Position numbers and translations under genes: made by a program. Under the pieces are notes generated by a model, which saw only the letters and a list, made by a program, of their open reading frames with translations, searched no databases and was not told the DNA's origin. Of a stretch of DNA of 64,000 nt, positions 46,761-57,735 are shown one piece after another. The stretch's first letter is position 1. Each line of letters opens with the position of its first letter. This DNA comes from Cryptomeria japonica (lineage: Eukaryota; Streptophyta; Pinopsida; Cupressales; Cupressaceae), in contig NC_081415.1 of the NCBI RefSeq assembly GCF_030272615.1, positions 260,774,425 to 260,838,424 on the forward strand, given 5' to 3'.

Positions 46761-46907
46761 CCTTAGTGAATAATAATTTATTGCAAGAGGGTCTGCAACT
46801 AGGGCACGCTTCTTGAAACTGTCCCTGGTTGCACGTTTGAATCGCGTACAAGGGCTCCTGCTCTCTGTTGGGGAGCCCCTGCATTTGTTTATCGCCATCA
46901 TATTCAG

Positions 46908-48595
46908 ATGGAGGTTGATATTAATGGAGTTAATAGGGAAGATAACACACAATTTAGCCAGGAAGCCCAGGCGACGACAAGCGCTGAGAAGATGCAGAGG
47001 TCTTTTCAGCAGGTACTTGAGGGTAAGAAGATCGACTTTCCGGAAGAGGATCAATTTGAAGACTACAAAGATGTTGCGCCCCATCTCATCCAAGAAGAAG
47101 GTAAGGTTCCTCCTGCTAGAAAATGCATCATTAAATTGAACTCTTCCATGTCTTATGCAATTTCTAAAGAGATATGTAGACTTAGAGAGTTGTTGTGTTC
47201 CTTTCTGCTCTTGATGTAGATAAGGTTCCTTCTAGACAATTCATGAATAATTGGTTCCATGAAATTTGGGGCAAAAAGCTAGGGTTGTAGTTTTCATATT
47301 GTCAAGTGATTTAATGTGGTCTTTTCTTGATTTTCTTTAATGATTTTGTGTGTCAAAAGAAAGCCCTAGATAGGCAATTTTGGGGTATTGGGAATGCTAG
47401 TTTCAGAATTATCAAGTGGGCTCCAGAATTTTGTTACGATGAAGTCATGGCTTTATCCAGCCTGAGGTGGATAAATATAAAAAATATTCCTTCGTTTCTA
47501 TGGAATTGTGTTGATAAAATGATTGAGCCTCTAGGTAAAGTTCTGAAGGTCGACTCTTCCTCAACCCTCCTTCCACACTTGGATGTGAGAGCTTTGATTG
47601 CCTTTAAACTCGAAGCCTAATTTCCTGAAGAGCTTGAGATCCAGGTTGATGAACTTTCTTTTAGTTGCTAGTTGGAATATCTTGGAGATATTAATGCATG
47701 TTTTATCTACAAAAAGGGTGGCCACTTTACAAAGAATTTCCCATTAGTTGCTAAACATGCCCCCCAGCCTAAAGCCTCTCGTGAACCCATCTGTCTGCCC
47801 AAGAAACCCATGCCCTAATCTATTCTTAACCCTATTTTTGATACGATCTTAACGGACCCCCCACAGAGTCCTCCTGGTCAGTCATTTCCCTCATCTATTT
47901 CTGAGCCTAGTATTGAGATTATGTATGTTGTGGACAATGCTTCAGGGCTAAATGTTGCCCCCTCTGTAGCAAAGAGTATTATGAAGTACAAACATGCTCT
48001 CAAAGAGGCTAATGATGTTGCAAACCCCCCTCATTCTTCACTATTTAAGGAGAATGAATCCTTGGACCCCCTAATGAGACCGAGAACACAAAATGCACAA
48101 CAGATTATTCTTGAAAAATTGGAAAGGGTGGAAAATGCTAGGAAATAGTTAGAATCGGCTATTGCTTCATAGAAGGTTGAGTTGGATTTTGTTACTCCCC
48201 AGTCCTCCATTGAGGGTGGAGTTGGGTTTGATAGAGATGAGGTCCCCATCTCTAGCAGGATTTCTAGTATAGACCAGGGTGCCCATACATCTTGTGGGCC
48301 TGATACAAGGGTAAATGGTGAACCCTTGGGTGGTGATACTAACAATTGTGATACTCAAGGGATGGAAAATGGAAATATATTAAAACCTATCAAAACCTCT
48401 CTAGACACCTATGTGGATACTAAGGGGTCGCAATCTGTCATGGACACTCTTAGGTCTATGATTGGTGACCTTGATGGGGATGGTGTCCCCACCCCTAGTA
48501 ACCCCAACTCCACAAATGATGAAGGACAAGTAGTTGGTTGTAGGGGTGAGAATACTATGGTTTGTAAGGATATTATTACCTTCCCGACTACCCCC
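46908..48595 (+). pseudogene. LINE-delta ORF1, part before the solo LTR
   Basis: Starts MEVDINGVNREDNTQFSQEA. A DUF4283-like domain follows around 47360-47620 (FRIIKWAPEFCYDE, INIKNIPSFLWNCVDKMIEP, LGKVLKVDSSSTLLPHLDVR). A degenerate zinc knuckle (ACFIYKKGGHFTKNFP; the second and last Cys lost) comes next, then a long acidic, low-complexity tail. There is a frame change near 47200-47320 and stops near 47619, 47668, 47816, 48146 and 48169. The frame is open from 48182 to the LTR-3 insertion point. Confidence 0.75.
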
Positions 48596-50262
48596 TGTGT
48601 AGGAGAAAAAGTGAGACTGAGTATAGAAACCCTAATCCCACTCTCATAGATACTCACAAAAAATGAAAGAGCCTAGGGAGGTGACACACTTCGAGCTACT
48701 TCTTGTATGGAAGAGAGAGCCAAGGATCACCTCTTAGGTTTTTTATTTCTTTGTTGTAAATGAGAGAGAGGAATAATTCAAAAATGCAATCTAACCTAGG
48801 ATGCAAGTAAGCAAGCAAACCCTAATCTGGAAATGCAGATCGAAGGAAAATTGATATACTTCTAAAAATTATGGATTAGGAGGAAAAATCAAAGGTGCAA
48901 CTATGTCTAAAATCTGAGTAGAAATTTTTGGGACCAGGGTGCCATGCCACTATCCTGATTCTGCAAGTCTAGAGCTACAACTAACAAGATAGATTTTGAA
49001 GCCTGCAAGACATTGTTCTACCAAATCCTACTGATAGAGGGTAGGTACAAGGCACCACGCCCCTTTCCTAAGTAGGACCACGGTGGCATGCCCCTATCCT
49101 AAGGGTTTATGATGAAATCTTCACCCAAAAACTATCTTTATGTGCTCCTCTGGTCTCGCAACTTCCAGCGACACTCGGATCCAGACCTGTATCTGAAGCT
49201 GCAAAATAGGGTTTTGGGTGGCTATATAGGGTTTTTCCTTAGTAAAACCCATGTGTTGGTGATTTCCTCCTCCACAAATAGCTGATAATGTACTAAAAAT
49301 GTGTGTGCAAGAACCTTGTGTGTGTGCAAGATCCTAAAATGAAAGCAAACAATCTAGAGAAACCCTAAAGAGTAAACCCTAATTGCTTATAATTCACAAA
49401 GTAAATGCTCTAAATCCCTGATGCAAAGTGATAAGTATGAATATTAATCAAAATAAAGCTTATGCAAAGACATGAAAACAACATGAAACCATACCCAACC
49501 CCAAGGGAGAGGTACAAGCCAATCATCAGTCAATGATCTCCTATTGTTCTTCTATATCTCAAAAAGCCCCCAATTGATGAAATGATGCTTGATGAATGTT
49601 TGATGGATGAATGTTGAATGTTGTTAAATAATTCAAATATCTACTCTTTTGCTACAAAGAAGACTCTTCATGCTCCAAAAACCTATTTTTTTTTATTTGT
49701 AGAAGAAGACCCCTTCAAATGAAGAAAGAGAGCTCTTAAGTATGAAACCCTAGATCTTAATTTCATGTTTAGGCTGACCTAGGATTTGAATTTCCTGCCA
49801 ATCTTTTGGGGTTAAGAATTATTATATCATAGGATTATGGTCCCGAAATTTCAGGAAAAAAGTCGAGGACCATGTGCATTCCCGCCACAGTCAGACCAAC
49901 TTTTCACCAAATTATCGGGGTCATTAGATATGATGATATTAGAGCGAATCCAAAAGTTACAACTGATTTCGAGATGTTTTGATATGCAAAATCGGGCCTT
50001 AAAGGTCGAAATTAGACATAATTAGGGTTTATGATTAAATGATTTATTGGAGGAATAAAATGGAAAGGGACATGCTTAAGATAAAGGGCCCAAATTTATA
50101 ACATTTAAAGTGATGAAACATGACTTTACATTTAATTAAATTAATTAATTAAATTCTTAAAGGGAAATTGGAAATTCAAGATGCAAAACACACTAAGGTG
50201 GGTGCTAACTTAAGTGTGAAATTGTACCACCCTAGCAAAGCTATACAATTTACGACACTACA
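48596..50262 (-). repeat. LTR-3: solo LTR inside LINE-delta ORF1
   Basis: 1667 bp, TGTGTAGGAG ... GACACTACA on the plus strand, so its own start on the minus strand is TGTAGTGTCG. It is flanked by CCCCC (48591-48595) and ACCCC (50263-50267), a 5-bp duplication with one difference. Removing the LTR and one flank joins the LINE-delta ORF1 frame exactly: PTTP before, SFVLGSYNKM after. There is no gag, pol, PBS or PPT inside. Content is AT-rich and non-coding. It differs from the LTRs of LTR-1, LTR-2 and LTR-4. Confidence 0.78.
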
Positions 50263-50267
50263 ACCCC

Positions 50268-50546
50268 AGTTTTGTGCTTGGCTCATATAATAAAATGCTT
50301 GAATTTTCTTATATCAAGTCTCAAAAGATGAGGAGGAAAAGATCTCCCAAAAATCCCAAGGAACCTAGTAAGAGAAAGGAATCAATGGGTCCTGAACAAC
50401 TATTTGAAAGTAGGAAGAAAAGGGGCAGACCAAACTTTGTGGTTGCCTTTGATGCTAGTAACGTCAACAATAAAGAGGAGTGGCCTAAATGCTTTGATGG
50501 GTTTAAACCCCCCCCTAGACTCATCCAATTAGATTTTTCAATAATG
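50268..50546 (+). pseudogene. LINE-delta ORF1 tail, in frame with ORF2
   Basis: SFVLGSYNKMLEFSYIKSQK, then a strongly basic stretch (RRKRSPKNPKEPSKRK and RKKRGRPN), then KPPPRLIQLDFSI. It runs straight into the endonuclease start MIKSISWNIRGL at 50547 without a stop. In LINE-alpha the same junction is an overlapping stop/start. Confidence 0.75.
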
Positions 50547-51560
50547 ATTAAATCCATCTCATGGAATATTAGGGGCTTGGAAGCCCCTAACCGAAAATAC
50601 ATTGTTAAGAGATTTCTTAACATGCATAAGGATGTAGATTGTCTGATGCTTCAAGAACTAAAGTCGGTTGGTTTCACTCTTGAGATTGGTCTCAAATATA
50701 TCTGGATGGATGCTAGGTGTTTCTATACTAATCATTCTAAGGGAAAAGGGGGTACTACAATCCTCCTTAGTCTGAGATGGGTCAATAAGGTCCTCAGGTG
50801 GGGGAAATCTCCTTGTGCAAGAGCAGTATGGGTGATCATCAAAGTTGAGGAGGTAGAGTTTGGTATTTGTTTAATTTATGCTCCAAATGACTATATGGAG
50901 AGGGTGGAGTTATGGAATTAGATATCTTCTCTTGAAGATATCCCGTGGTTTTTTGGGGGTGATTTTAATATGATTGAGCATCCTCAGAACAAAAAAGGGG
51001 GTTCTAAATTTGAATGTAAAGGGGTTGAAAGACTACACTGGGAGAGGATGGCTCACAAGTTGAGACTTATGGATCTAATAGCAGGGAGGAAGGAAGAGCT
51101 CAAATCCATTTAGTTCACATGGTGCAATTGCCAACAACTAAATAGGAGGGTATACTACAGATTAGACAAATTCTACTATAATAAAAAAAAAATTGAGATC
51201 CAAAAAGAGGCTAGTGGTGAGAAATATGTTGTCAGCCCATACACTATTTCAGACCATCACCCCATAATTATCTCACTTGGGCTGGTTGGCTCTATGGACT
51301 CCTCACCAAAATCCAATAGTTCTTTCTTGCTAAATGTGACACTGTTGGAGGATATAGATGTTAGGTGTGCTATTGGATATATTAGGATGTTTAACAAGCA
51401 CAATACTTCCCTAGTCTCTTGTGTGGATAAATGGAATCAATGTGTTAGGAGTTAGAGGAATCTATGTCAAGCGGATGGGGAAAATCTTGCAAAAGACAGA
51501 AGGAGAGATGAGCTACAATGACACAAGGAACTATGTAGGGTTGAATTTGAGCTCCAAAAT
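50547..51560 (+). pseudogene. LINE-delta endonuclease
   Basis: APE-type endonuclease, MIKSISWNIRGLEAPNRKYI. Catalytic landmarks are all visible: Glu in LMLQELKS, the GGDFNMI motif (about 50956-50980), RLDKFYYNK and ISDHHPI (about 51248-51275). Stops at 50922-50924 and near 51112 interrupt an otherwise intact fold. Confidence 0.88.
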
Positions 51561-52840
51561 AACCCAGAGAGTGAGCAGCTTTCACAAAATCGGATAGGTA
51601 CTAAAACAGTACTTACGAGGATGCAAAAATAAAAAGATAAAGGGAATGAGGTCTAGGGCCAGGCTTAACTAGCTGGAGGTTGGTGATAGGAGTTCCAAGT
51701 TTTTCTTTCAGATGCTCAGGATGAAGGAAGCTAAAGAGAAGATCCAATGCATATAGGAGGGAGATAGGAGGTTCTCTGAACCTAAGGATGTTCTACAATG
51801 TTTTACTCAATTCTACCAAGGCCTATTCACTGTTGAGTCTGGGGGTGAGGTTCATAAGAAGGATAGGTGCCTCATCAATAAACTTGTTCCTAAGAGGTTG
51901 GATGAGGAGGATGGTTCTAAGGTTGGTAGACCGCTATACAAAGAGGAGATAGAGAAGGTTATACGGTCCTTAAGTAATGATATATCACCAGGTCCAGATG
52001 GTTTTCCTGTTGAGTTCTATAAAAGGAATATTTGATGGATCTCAAAGGATTTACTTAGCCTTTATAATGAAGATATTGACACTGGCACTCTATGCAAATA
52101 AATTAACCAAGGGCTTATAAAACTACTTCCAAAGGAGAGGGATAAAACACTGCTAAAAAACTAGAGACCTATTACATTGCTTAATTTGTCATATAAGATC
52201 CTTGCCAAAGTTATTGCTACTCGGATTGAAGATATTATTCCTAAGATTGTCAGTCCCACACATACTAGTTTTGTTAAAGGGAGATTCATCCTAGAAAATT
52301 TGATTACATGCTGGGAATCGCTCAATTGGGCCAAGAAGAATGGTCAGAAGGGGACCATGTTACTAATTGACTTCGAGAAATCCTACGACAACATTGAGTC
52401 TAGGTTTTCGTGAGTCATTTTGTCGGATGGTGAATACCTTGTTGAATGATGCCAATGCCATGGTGGAGGTAAATGGTCTTAGATCAGTTTGCTTCCCTCT
52501 GTCTAGATCCATTAGGTAGGGGTTCCCACTTGCTCCTTCTCTATTTGTCCTTTTTGTGGATGCTTTGAACTACCTGTTGAAGACTAATAATCTCACACCT
52601 AGAGTCAGAGGTATAAAGCTCCCTAATCAAGAAGAGGCGGTGAATGTGCAATTTGCAGATGATACAACAATTTTGTTGTCTTTAGAAGAAGAGAATGTGG
52701 GGGCATTACTTAAAAATATTGAAATCTTCTGCCAAGCCTCGGGTAGTAAAATAGCTCTCCACAAATCATGCATTCTTGGTTGGGAGAATGAGCCTCCGAG
52801 ATGGTTTCCAAAGTTTTTCTAAAGTGGGAAGGGTCCAATC
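51561..52840 (+). pseudogene. LINE-delta reverse transcriptase
   Basis: Visible blocks: DISPGPDGFPVEFYKRNI, RPITLLNLSYKILAKVIATR, THTSFVKGRFILENLI, MLLIDFEKSYDNIES and, after a frameshift near 52405, FVDALNYLLKTNN and the catalytic VQFADDTTILLS (about 52646-52685). The GxxQGxPLS block is decayed (about 52510-52550). Stops occur near 52036, 52100 and 52162. Confidence 0.85.
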
Positions 52841-54262
52841 AAATTGTCAGGTACCGTGGCATCTCGTTTTCTATCTCACCCAACTTAAAGGAGATGTAGG
52901 AATGGGTTAGGAGAAAGATAGATAAGAAGCTTACCAAGTGGAATAGGAACTTCCTATCATTAGTAGGCAGATATCAAGTATGTCAAAAAATATTGTCGTC
53001 CTTCAACATTTATCTTTCCTCTACATGGGTCTTTTGCAATTATTAATTCAACCATATTATGAAGAAAATTAGAAATTACCTATGGTCTGATGGCAAGGGT
53101 AACAGAAAATCTCATGTTGTTAAATGGGGTTGGTGTGTGATGAGTAAATCTAGGGGAGTCGTGGGCCTTAAGGATCTTAAATGTCAATGATTTCTCTTGC
53201 AACAAAATGGATCTACATGGCTCTTGAAGGGAATGAACTGTGGAAGGTCCTTATTAGAAATAATATTCAAATGTTTGTCCCCAAGTATGCTAAAAGGTGG
53301 AAGAAATTGCCAATCAAGGACCTCCTCTCAAGTAAATTTGTTGTCTCCCCTTATGGGTCTAAGGTATTCAAATCATTAAGGAAAGCATGGGAAGCTATTA
53401 GCCAATTCTTGACTAATACAGAATGTTGTATCTCAGTGGGTTAGATTGCAACAAATAGATCTATATGGTGGAATACCTTGCACAAGGATAAGTTGCTTGC
53501 TACTCTGCAAGGTTGCTCTACTTTGAAATGGTTTAACTACAGCATCAGGAACTTTGAGGATATTTTCTCTAATGGGACCCTGATCTCTTGGGATGTTATT
53601 TCCTGTACTTTCAAGTTGCCCCCCTCCCATTTTGGAATCTACTATGTTTTGAGAGAGGATTTATCTCTCCTCTACTAGTACTCCCCTCTTACCTTTTATG
53701 TGTCCTCTCCTTTGTCCTTCAATTGGATTGATGGCTCCCCCCTCCCCTGGCTCAAAGCTAAAACAATTTATGACACTTTGGTGAATTCTAATCTTTTGAT
53801 TGAACATTTGAATCATACCTGGACCTTGGGTTGGAATAGAGGCTAGTGGTCTAAGTCATTGGGTAAGTTTTGGAGTGGTCACTTGGAGCCTAAAAAGAAA
53901 TATTTTGGTTGGCAGCTACTTCAGAATAAACTCCCCTTGAAAGATAATGATGGTGTCTATTTCCTATGTAAAACTTGTCGAGTACCTGAAACTGTATTTC
54001 ACTTATTCTTTAACTATCACTTTGCAAAAGAAGTCTGGTCTCTATTTGGTATTAAATTTGATATGTTGTCTATCTCTTATGAGGAGGTTGTCTTGGGTCA
54101 TATTAAGAGGTGCAAGGGTATAGCTAATCTTTTTTGGTCTATTCTCTCTCTTGAAATTCTATGGTTGATTTGGAAATTTCGCAATGATGATGTTTTTAAT
54201 GGAAGATGTAGGAGCCTTGTTGAGTCTCCAAGGAGACTCATTGTGCATTTTATTTCTGTATA
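52841..54262 (+). pseudogene. LINE-delta thumb and zf-RVT region
   Basis: After RT come a decayed thumb and connection (KKLTKWNRNFLSLVGRYQVC, about 52930-52985), a segment at 53181-53444, and the zf-RVT part at 53859-54278 (LEPKKKYFGWQLLQNKLPLK, then CKTCRVPETVFHLFFNYHFA). The coding signal ends at the LTR-4 boundary without RNase H. Confidence 0.75.
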
Positions 54263-55025
54263 TGGTGAAAATGGATAACAATAATAACAATATTGAAAGG
54301 CTAAATGAATTCAACCACAAAACCCTAGCCTAACAATCAACAAAGATCCACCATAACATATGAAGATTACCTAAGACAATGCAAATCACATGAAATCACA
54401 AAGATTATACCATCACATGTCCAATAGGGTTTTGATCTCCATTCTTCCTATCTCCATTGATCTTGCTTGATATATTTGCTCTCAGATTTTATGTGCACAA
54501 GAGCTCAACAAAGAACGGAATGTGGTTGCAAGTAGGATCGTAGTGTAGTCAAGTCCTCCAAATTGTCGATTAGGGTTTGATAATGAAGAAGGCATCTCCT
54601 TAAATAGAAGACACAATATGAAATGGAGGGATAAGATTGAGAGGTGTAAAAAGGAGGTCGGCTATGATTAGAGGGTAGGTAGAAGAAATAATAAAATAAT
54701 GAAAGAGGTAGGTAGTGTATGAATTAAGAGATGAATGACATGTGTCATGGGTAGAAAGGGCTAATGAATTAATTAAATAAATAAAGATTTATTTAATTAA
54801 TAGAAGAAGTGGGATAATTAAATAAATAAGAATATTTATTTAATTTAGGAAAAGGATAATTTAAATAAATAAATGTATTTATTTAAATGAGAAATAAGGT
54901 TAGAAGAGGATAAATGAATTAATTAAATAAATAAAGATTTATTTAATTAATAGAAGAATTAAGCTTAGATAATTAAATAAATAAAATATTTATTTAATTA
55001 GACATGACAATTTTAGGTGTCTACA
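54263..55025 (-). repeat. LTR-4 3' LTR
   Basis: On the minus strand it starts TGTAGACACCTAAAATTG (at 55025) directly after the polypurine tract, the counterpart of TGTAGTCACATAAAT in LTR-2. The end ...CCATTTTCACCA at 54263 is inferred from the TG/CA rule and from where the LINE-delta coding stops. The partner LTR is outside the window, so this boundary is uncertain. A TATTTAA element lies at 54600-54606 (minus strand). Confidence 0.65.
54768..55003. repeat. Five A/T palindromes in LTR-4 U3
   Basis: Five inverted repeats in a row, each of the form AATTAAATAAAT ... ATTTATTTAATT, about 45-50 bases apart (near 54770, 54817, 54851, 54907 and 54970). The first and fourth are identical over more than 30 bases. 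A similar series opens the LTRs of LTR-2. Confidence 0.8.
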
Positions 55026-55039
55026 TTTTGCCCCTCTTT
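55026..55039 (-). other. LTR-4 polypurine tract
   Basis: AAAGAGGGGCAAAA on the minus strand, directly before the LTR start. The same core precedes the 3' LTR of LTR-2. Confidence 0.8.
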
Positions 55040-55125
55040 GAGACAATGCGGCTTGTCGCGTTGTTTCAAAGAAGATAAGATGAACTGATACAAAGTTGCC
55101 CTAGAATGGGAATGATATGCCCCCT

Positions 55126-55172
55126 CGAGAGATTGGATGAAAATGTCTGAAAAGATTGCAGACAATCTCTCG
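55126..55172. other. Inverted repeat near the LTR-4 polypurine tract
   Basis: CGAGAGATTG and CAATCTCTCG, perfect 10-bp arms around 27 bases, next to GGGGGCATA on the minus strand. It corresponds to 38933-38975 in LTR-2, where the arms are 8 bp and the loop has diverged. Confidence 0.65.
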
Positions 55173-55559
55173 ATAAGAAAGAAAGGCTAGAATGGACTGA
55201 CCAGATAAAGTGACAGAGTCACGGGATAATGAAGACTGACTCGGGAAATGAAGGCGAGGGCTAGGGTAGGCTATAAGATATACCACGGGGGAAAATACAT
55301 CCTCATTGTCATCCACGCATCCACAAGAGCATATTGCGGAGCAAAAATAGAGCAGGAGCAGTCAGCAACGATGGCTTTGGTTCACAGATTCGACCATGTT
55401 CGTCGATTCCAGAGGCTAGCAGAGGCAGGAGAGCCAGTAAGTATCGCCAAACCTCCTCGTACTTTGACGCATTTAATTTTGTCATTAATGCATGTCGAAT
55501 AGGGCAATAAATGCGCTTAGACTAGGTTCCAAAAAAAATGTCAAAAAACATCCAGGCAC

Positions 55560-55800
55560 GTCTGCGTTGGTGCTAGGCGCGTCTATGTCTGCTAAGCGCG
55601 TCTGTGTTTGTGCCAGGCGCGTTTGTGTCTGGACCCGCGTCTATGCTGAATGCGGCCGCGTCTGTGCTGTTCAGGCGTGTTTGTGCCAAGAAGGCATGTC
55701 TGTGTCAGGCAGGCGCATCTATGCAGAGCATAGGCATGTCTGTGTCAGGTAGGCGCATCTGTGTCAGACAGGCGCGTCTGTGCAGTCTTTAAAAGTGTTT
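55560..55800 (+). repeat. Degenerate AGGCGCGTCTGTGTC repeats
   Basis: About a dozen copies of a 15-24-base GC-rich motif (variants GGCGCGTCTATGTC, AAGCGCGTCTGTGTT, AGGCGCATCTGTGTCAG). CpG and TpG/CpA forms alternate, as if CpG were decaying. It stands out against the AT-rich surroundings. Confidence 0.8.
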
Positions 55801-55954
55801 GCGTCATGTAAGTGCATTTGCGTTTTGAAAAGCATGAATTTGCATCTTCTAGGTCAAATCGACAGTTCTGTGATGAACATACGCTGTCGATTGGATAAGC
55901 TGCTGAGAGGATACACTCAAGCAGGTCCTCTAGGAAGACTAGGATAGATCAAGG

Positions 55955-56230
55955 CACTTTGTGATGAACAGTGAGTACCAAGATAGAGTACTTTGTGATG
56001 AACAGGGAGTACTGAAATATGAGCAGCACTTTGTGATGAACAGGGAGTGCAAATGTGAGTAACACTTTGTGATGAATAGGGAGTGTCACACACGTAGTAC
56101 TTTGTGATGAACAGTGAGTACCACTAGGATAAATAGCAACACTTTGTGATGAACAGTGAGTGTCACTAGGGTAGATAACCATATGCATTTAGATAGCGAG
56201 TAGCATTTTGTGATAAACAGTGAATGCCAC
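55955..56230 (+). repeat. Minisatellite with TTTGTGATGAACAGTGAG core
   Basis: Seven copies of CACTTTGTGATGAACAGNG plus AGT(A/G)C, spaced about 33-67 bases, with variable spacers (first core near 55960, last near 56208). Changes between copies are few, so the array is younger than the surrounding decay or is maintained. Confidence 0.85.
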
Positions 56231-57584
56231 GATAACTGACATGATTGAGTTGTTTGACTGTAGGAGTACTTGCCGATGTTGGAGTCACGGGAGAGATTCC
56301 CGTCGACACAGAGGTTGCGACCTGAGTTGTCGTTTCAGGATAGAGCTGCCATCGAGGAGATGGGTCTGAGACATATATTGTATGTGCCTGAGTTTCGGGA
56401 AAACATGGGTTTGCTGACTGCACTGGCTGAGAGATGGCACTCTGAGACGTGCACATTCCACTTGCCGATGGGTGAGATGACAGTCACCCTGGAGGATGTA
56501 TACAGGATTCTGCGGGTGCCGATCGATGGGGAGCTGATCCCATACGATCGAGATGGTGACAAAGAGGCATTGAGGTGGGTGTTTTAGGACCCTGGATTGG
56601 AGATGAGGGCAGGACACGTGGCCTGGGATACCATGACAACCATAGGTTTAGCATTGTCGGCGGTGATCGGAGGAGCTATCAGTGGTTTCCTGTGTCCAGA
56701 TAGGGCGACACGGGGACTGGCTGTGGGCTGGGGGGGAGCACTGGAGATGCTGATGACACAGCATACCAGATATGCCTGGGGACCGTGTGTGCTGGCACAC
56801 TTGTACTATGAGCTGCATCAGTTTGTATATCATGGATCAGTTGGATTGGGCTGCGGGGTGACACTATTACAGGTTTGGGCTTATGAGCATCTGCCAGTGA
56901 CGAGGCCGATACACTTCAGAGGCAGGGGACATGGATGCAGTTTTGTGCATCTGTATGACATGATCACCTTGCAGCCACGGATTGGCAGGTTGGAGCATTG
57001 GCGGCGAGTGATTGATGAAATTGATGAGGTCATATGGTGACCTTATATGGGCTGCGAGCAGTGGGAGGATGACGTAGTTGAGCTGTCCTACACCTTCTGG
57101 AGCAAGTACCTGATTGGGCGGATGCCCTATGTGTTGGAGAGGCAGCTGGTGGATAGGATTGGCCGACAGTTTGGCCGAATTCAGCGGATGCCCCGGGGAT
57201 CAGGCATGTATGCCCGCACCGTCAGAGATCAGGCACAGTTTGGGTCGCTACTGTCGTATGATCAGGTAGTGACTCAGCTGGTGGAGATGATACCTCTTCC
57301 TTGGGACATGTGGCCTGAGATTGAGGATGTTGGGATGGATGCAGAGTATACAGCGTATTGGGCAGAGCATCCATTCCCACGATTGACAGATCCAGGGGAG
57401 CTATTGGATGGAGATGGAGGTGGGGATGATGATGATGATGGTGGAGGTGATGGAGGTAGAGGCCGACGGCGGCGGAGGGGAGTAGTTGTGGAGAGGTGAG
57501 TTGCACTTCGGAGAGAGGATGGGGAGGAGAGACCGGCTCAGGTGGTGAGGGGTCACGGTGGATTGCCCTTACAGGTACCAGCAG

Positions 57585-57735
57585 CACAGGGTCCCAGGCA
57601 GGTACAGAGACAGGTACAGGTATAGGGACAGGTGCCAGTACAGGCATAGGAGCAGGGATGGAGATAGGGACAGGTACCCATATAGGCACTAGTACGGGTA
57701 CAGGTATAGGTACAGAGGCAAGCACCTGCAGAGGG
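57585..57735 (+). repeat. CAGGTA-type repeat within PMD exon 2
   Basis: About 20 tandem hexamers of CAGGTA/CAGGGA/CAGGCA form. In the PMD frame it encodes Gln-Val/Gln-Gly pairs. Five units have TAG where CAG is expected, which accounts for five of the eight stops. Confidence 0.85.

Larger units (their letters stand above)
46761..54262 (+). mobile_element. LINE-delta: L1-like LINE interrupted by a solo LTR
   Basis: Plus-strand LINE with ORF1 (from 46908), endonuclease, RT and zf-RVT. Its 3' part (RNase H and any third ORF) is absent because LTR-4 begins at 54263; that part may lie beyond the right window edge. ORF1 is interrupted by LTR-3 (48596-50262). The 5' end is approximate. Confidence 0.82.
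55437..56263 (+). other. Predicted intron of the PMD gene
   Basis: 827 bases from GTAAGT to ..TGTAG. It contains two unrelated repeat arrays (55560-55800 and 55955-56230) and no coding signal. The GT-AG ends and frame-preserving junction are the evidence; no transcript was available. Confidence 0.65.

Noticed and set aside
46780-46870. Possible tRNA or SINE promoter (GTTTGAATCGCG resembles a B box)
   Set aside because: No A box at proper spacing and no cloverleaf; it lies in the LINE-delta 5' UTR.
55560-56230. CRISPR-like array (regular repeats with variable spacers)
   Set aside because: Repeats are imperfect, spacers are variable and partly similar, and the context is a plant retrotransposon intron.
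57222-57725. 167-codon minus-strand frame rich in Pro and Val
   Set aside because: It is the reverse of the CAGGTA repeat in the PMD exon; it has repeat composition only.
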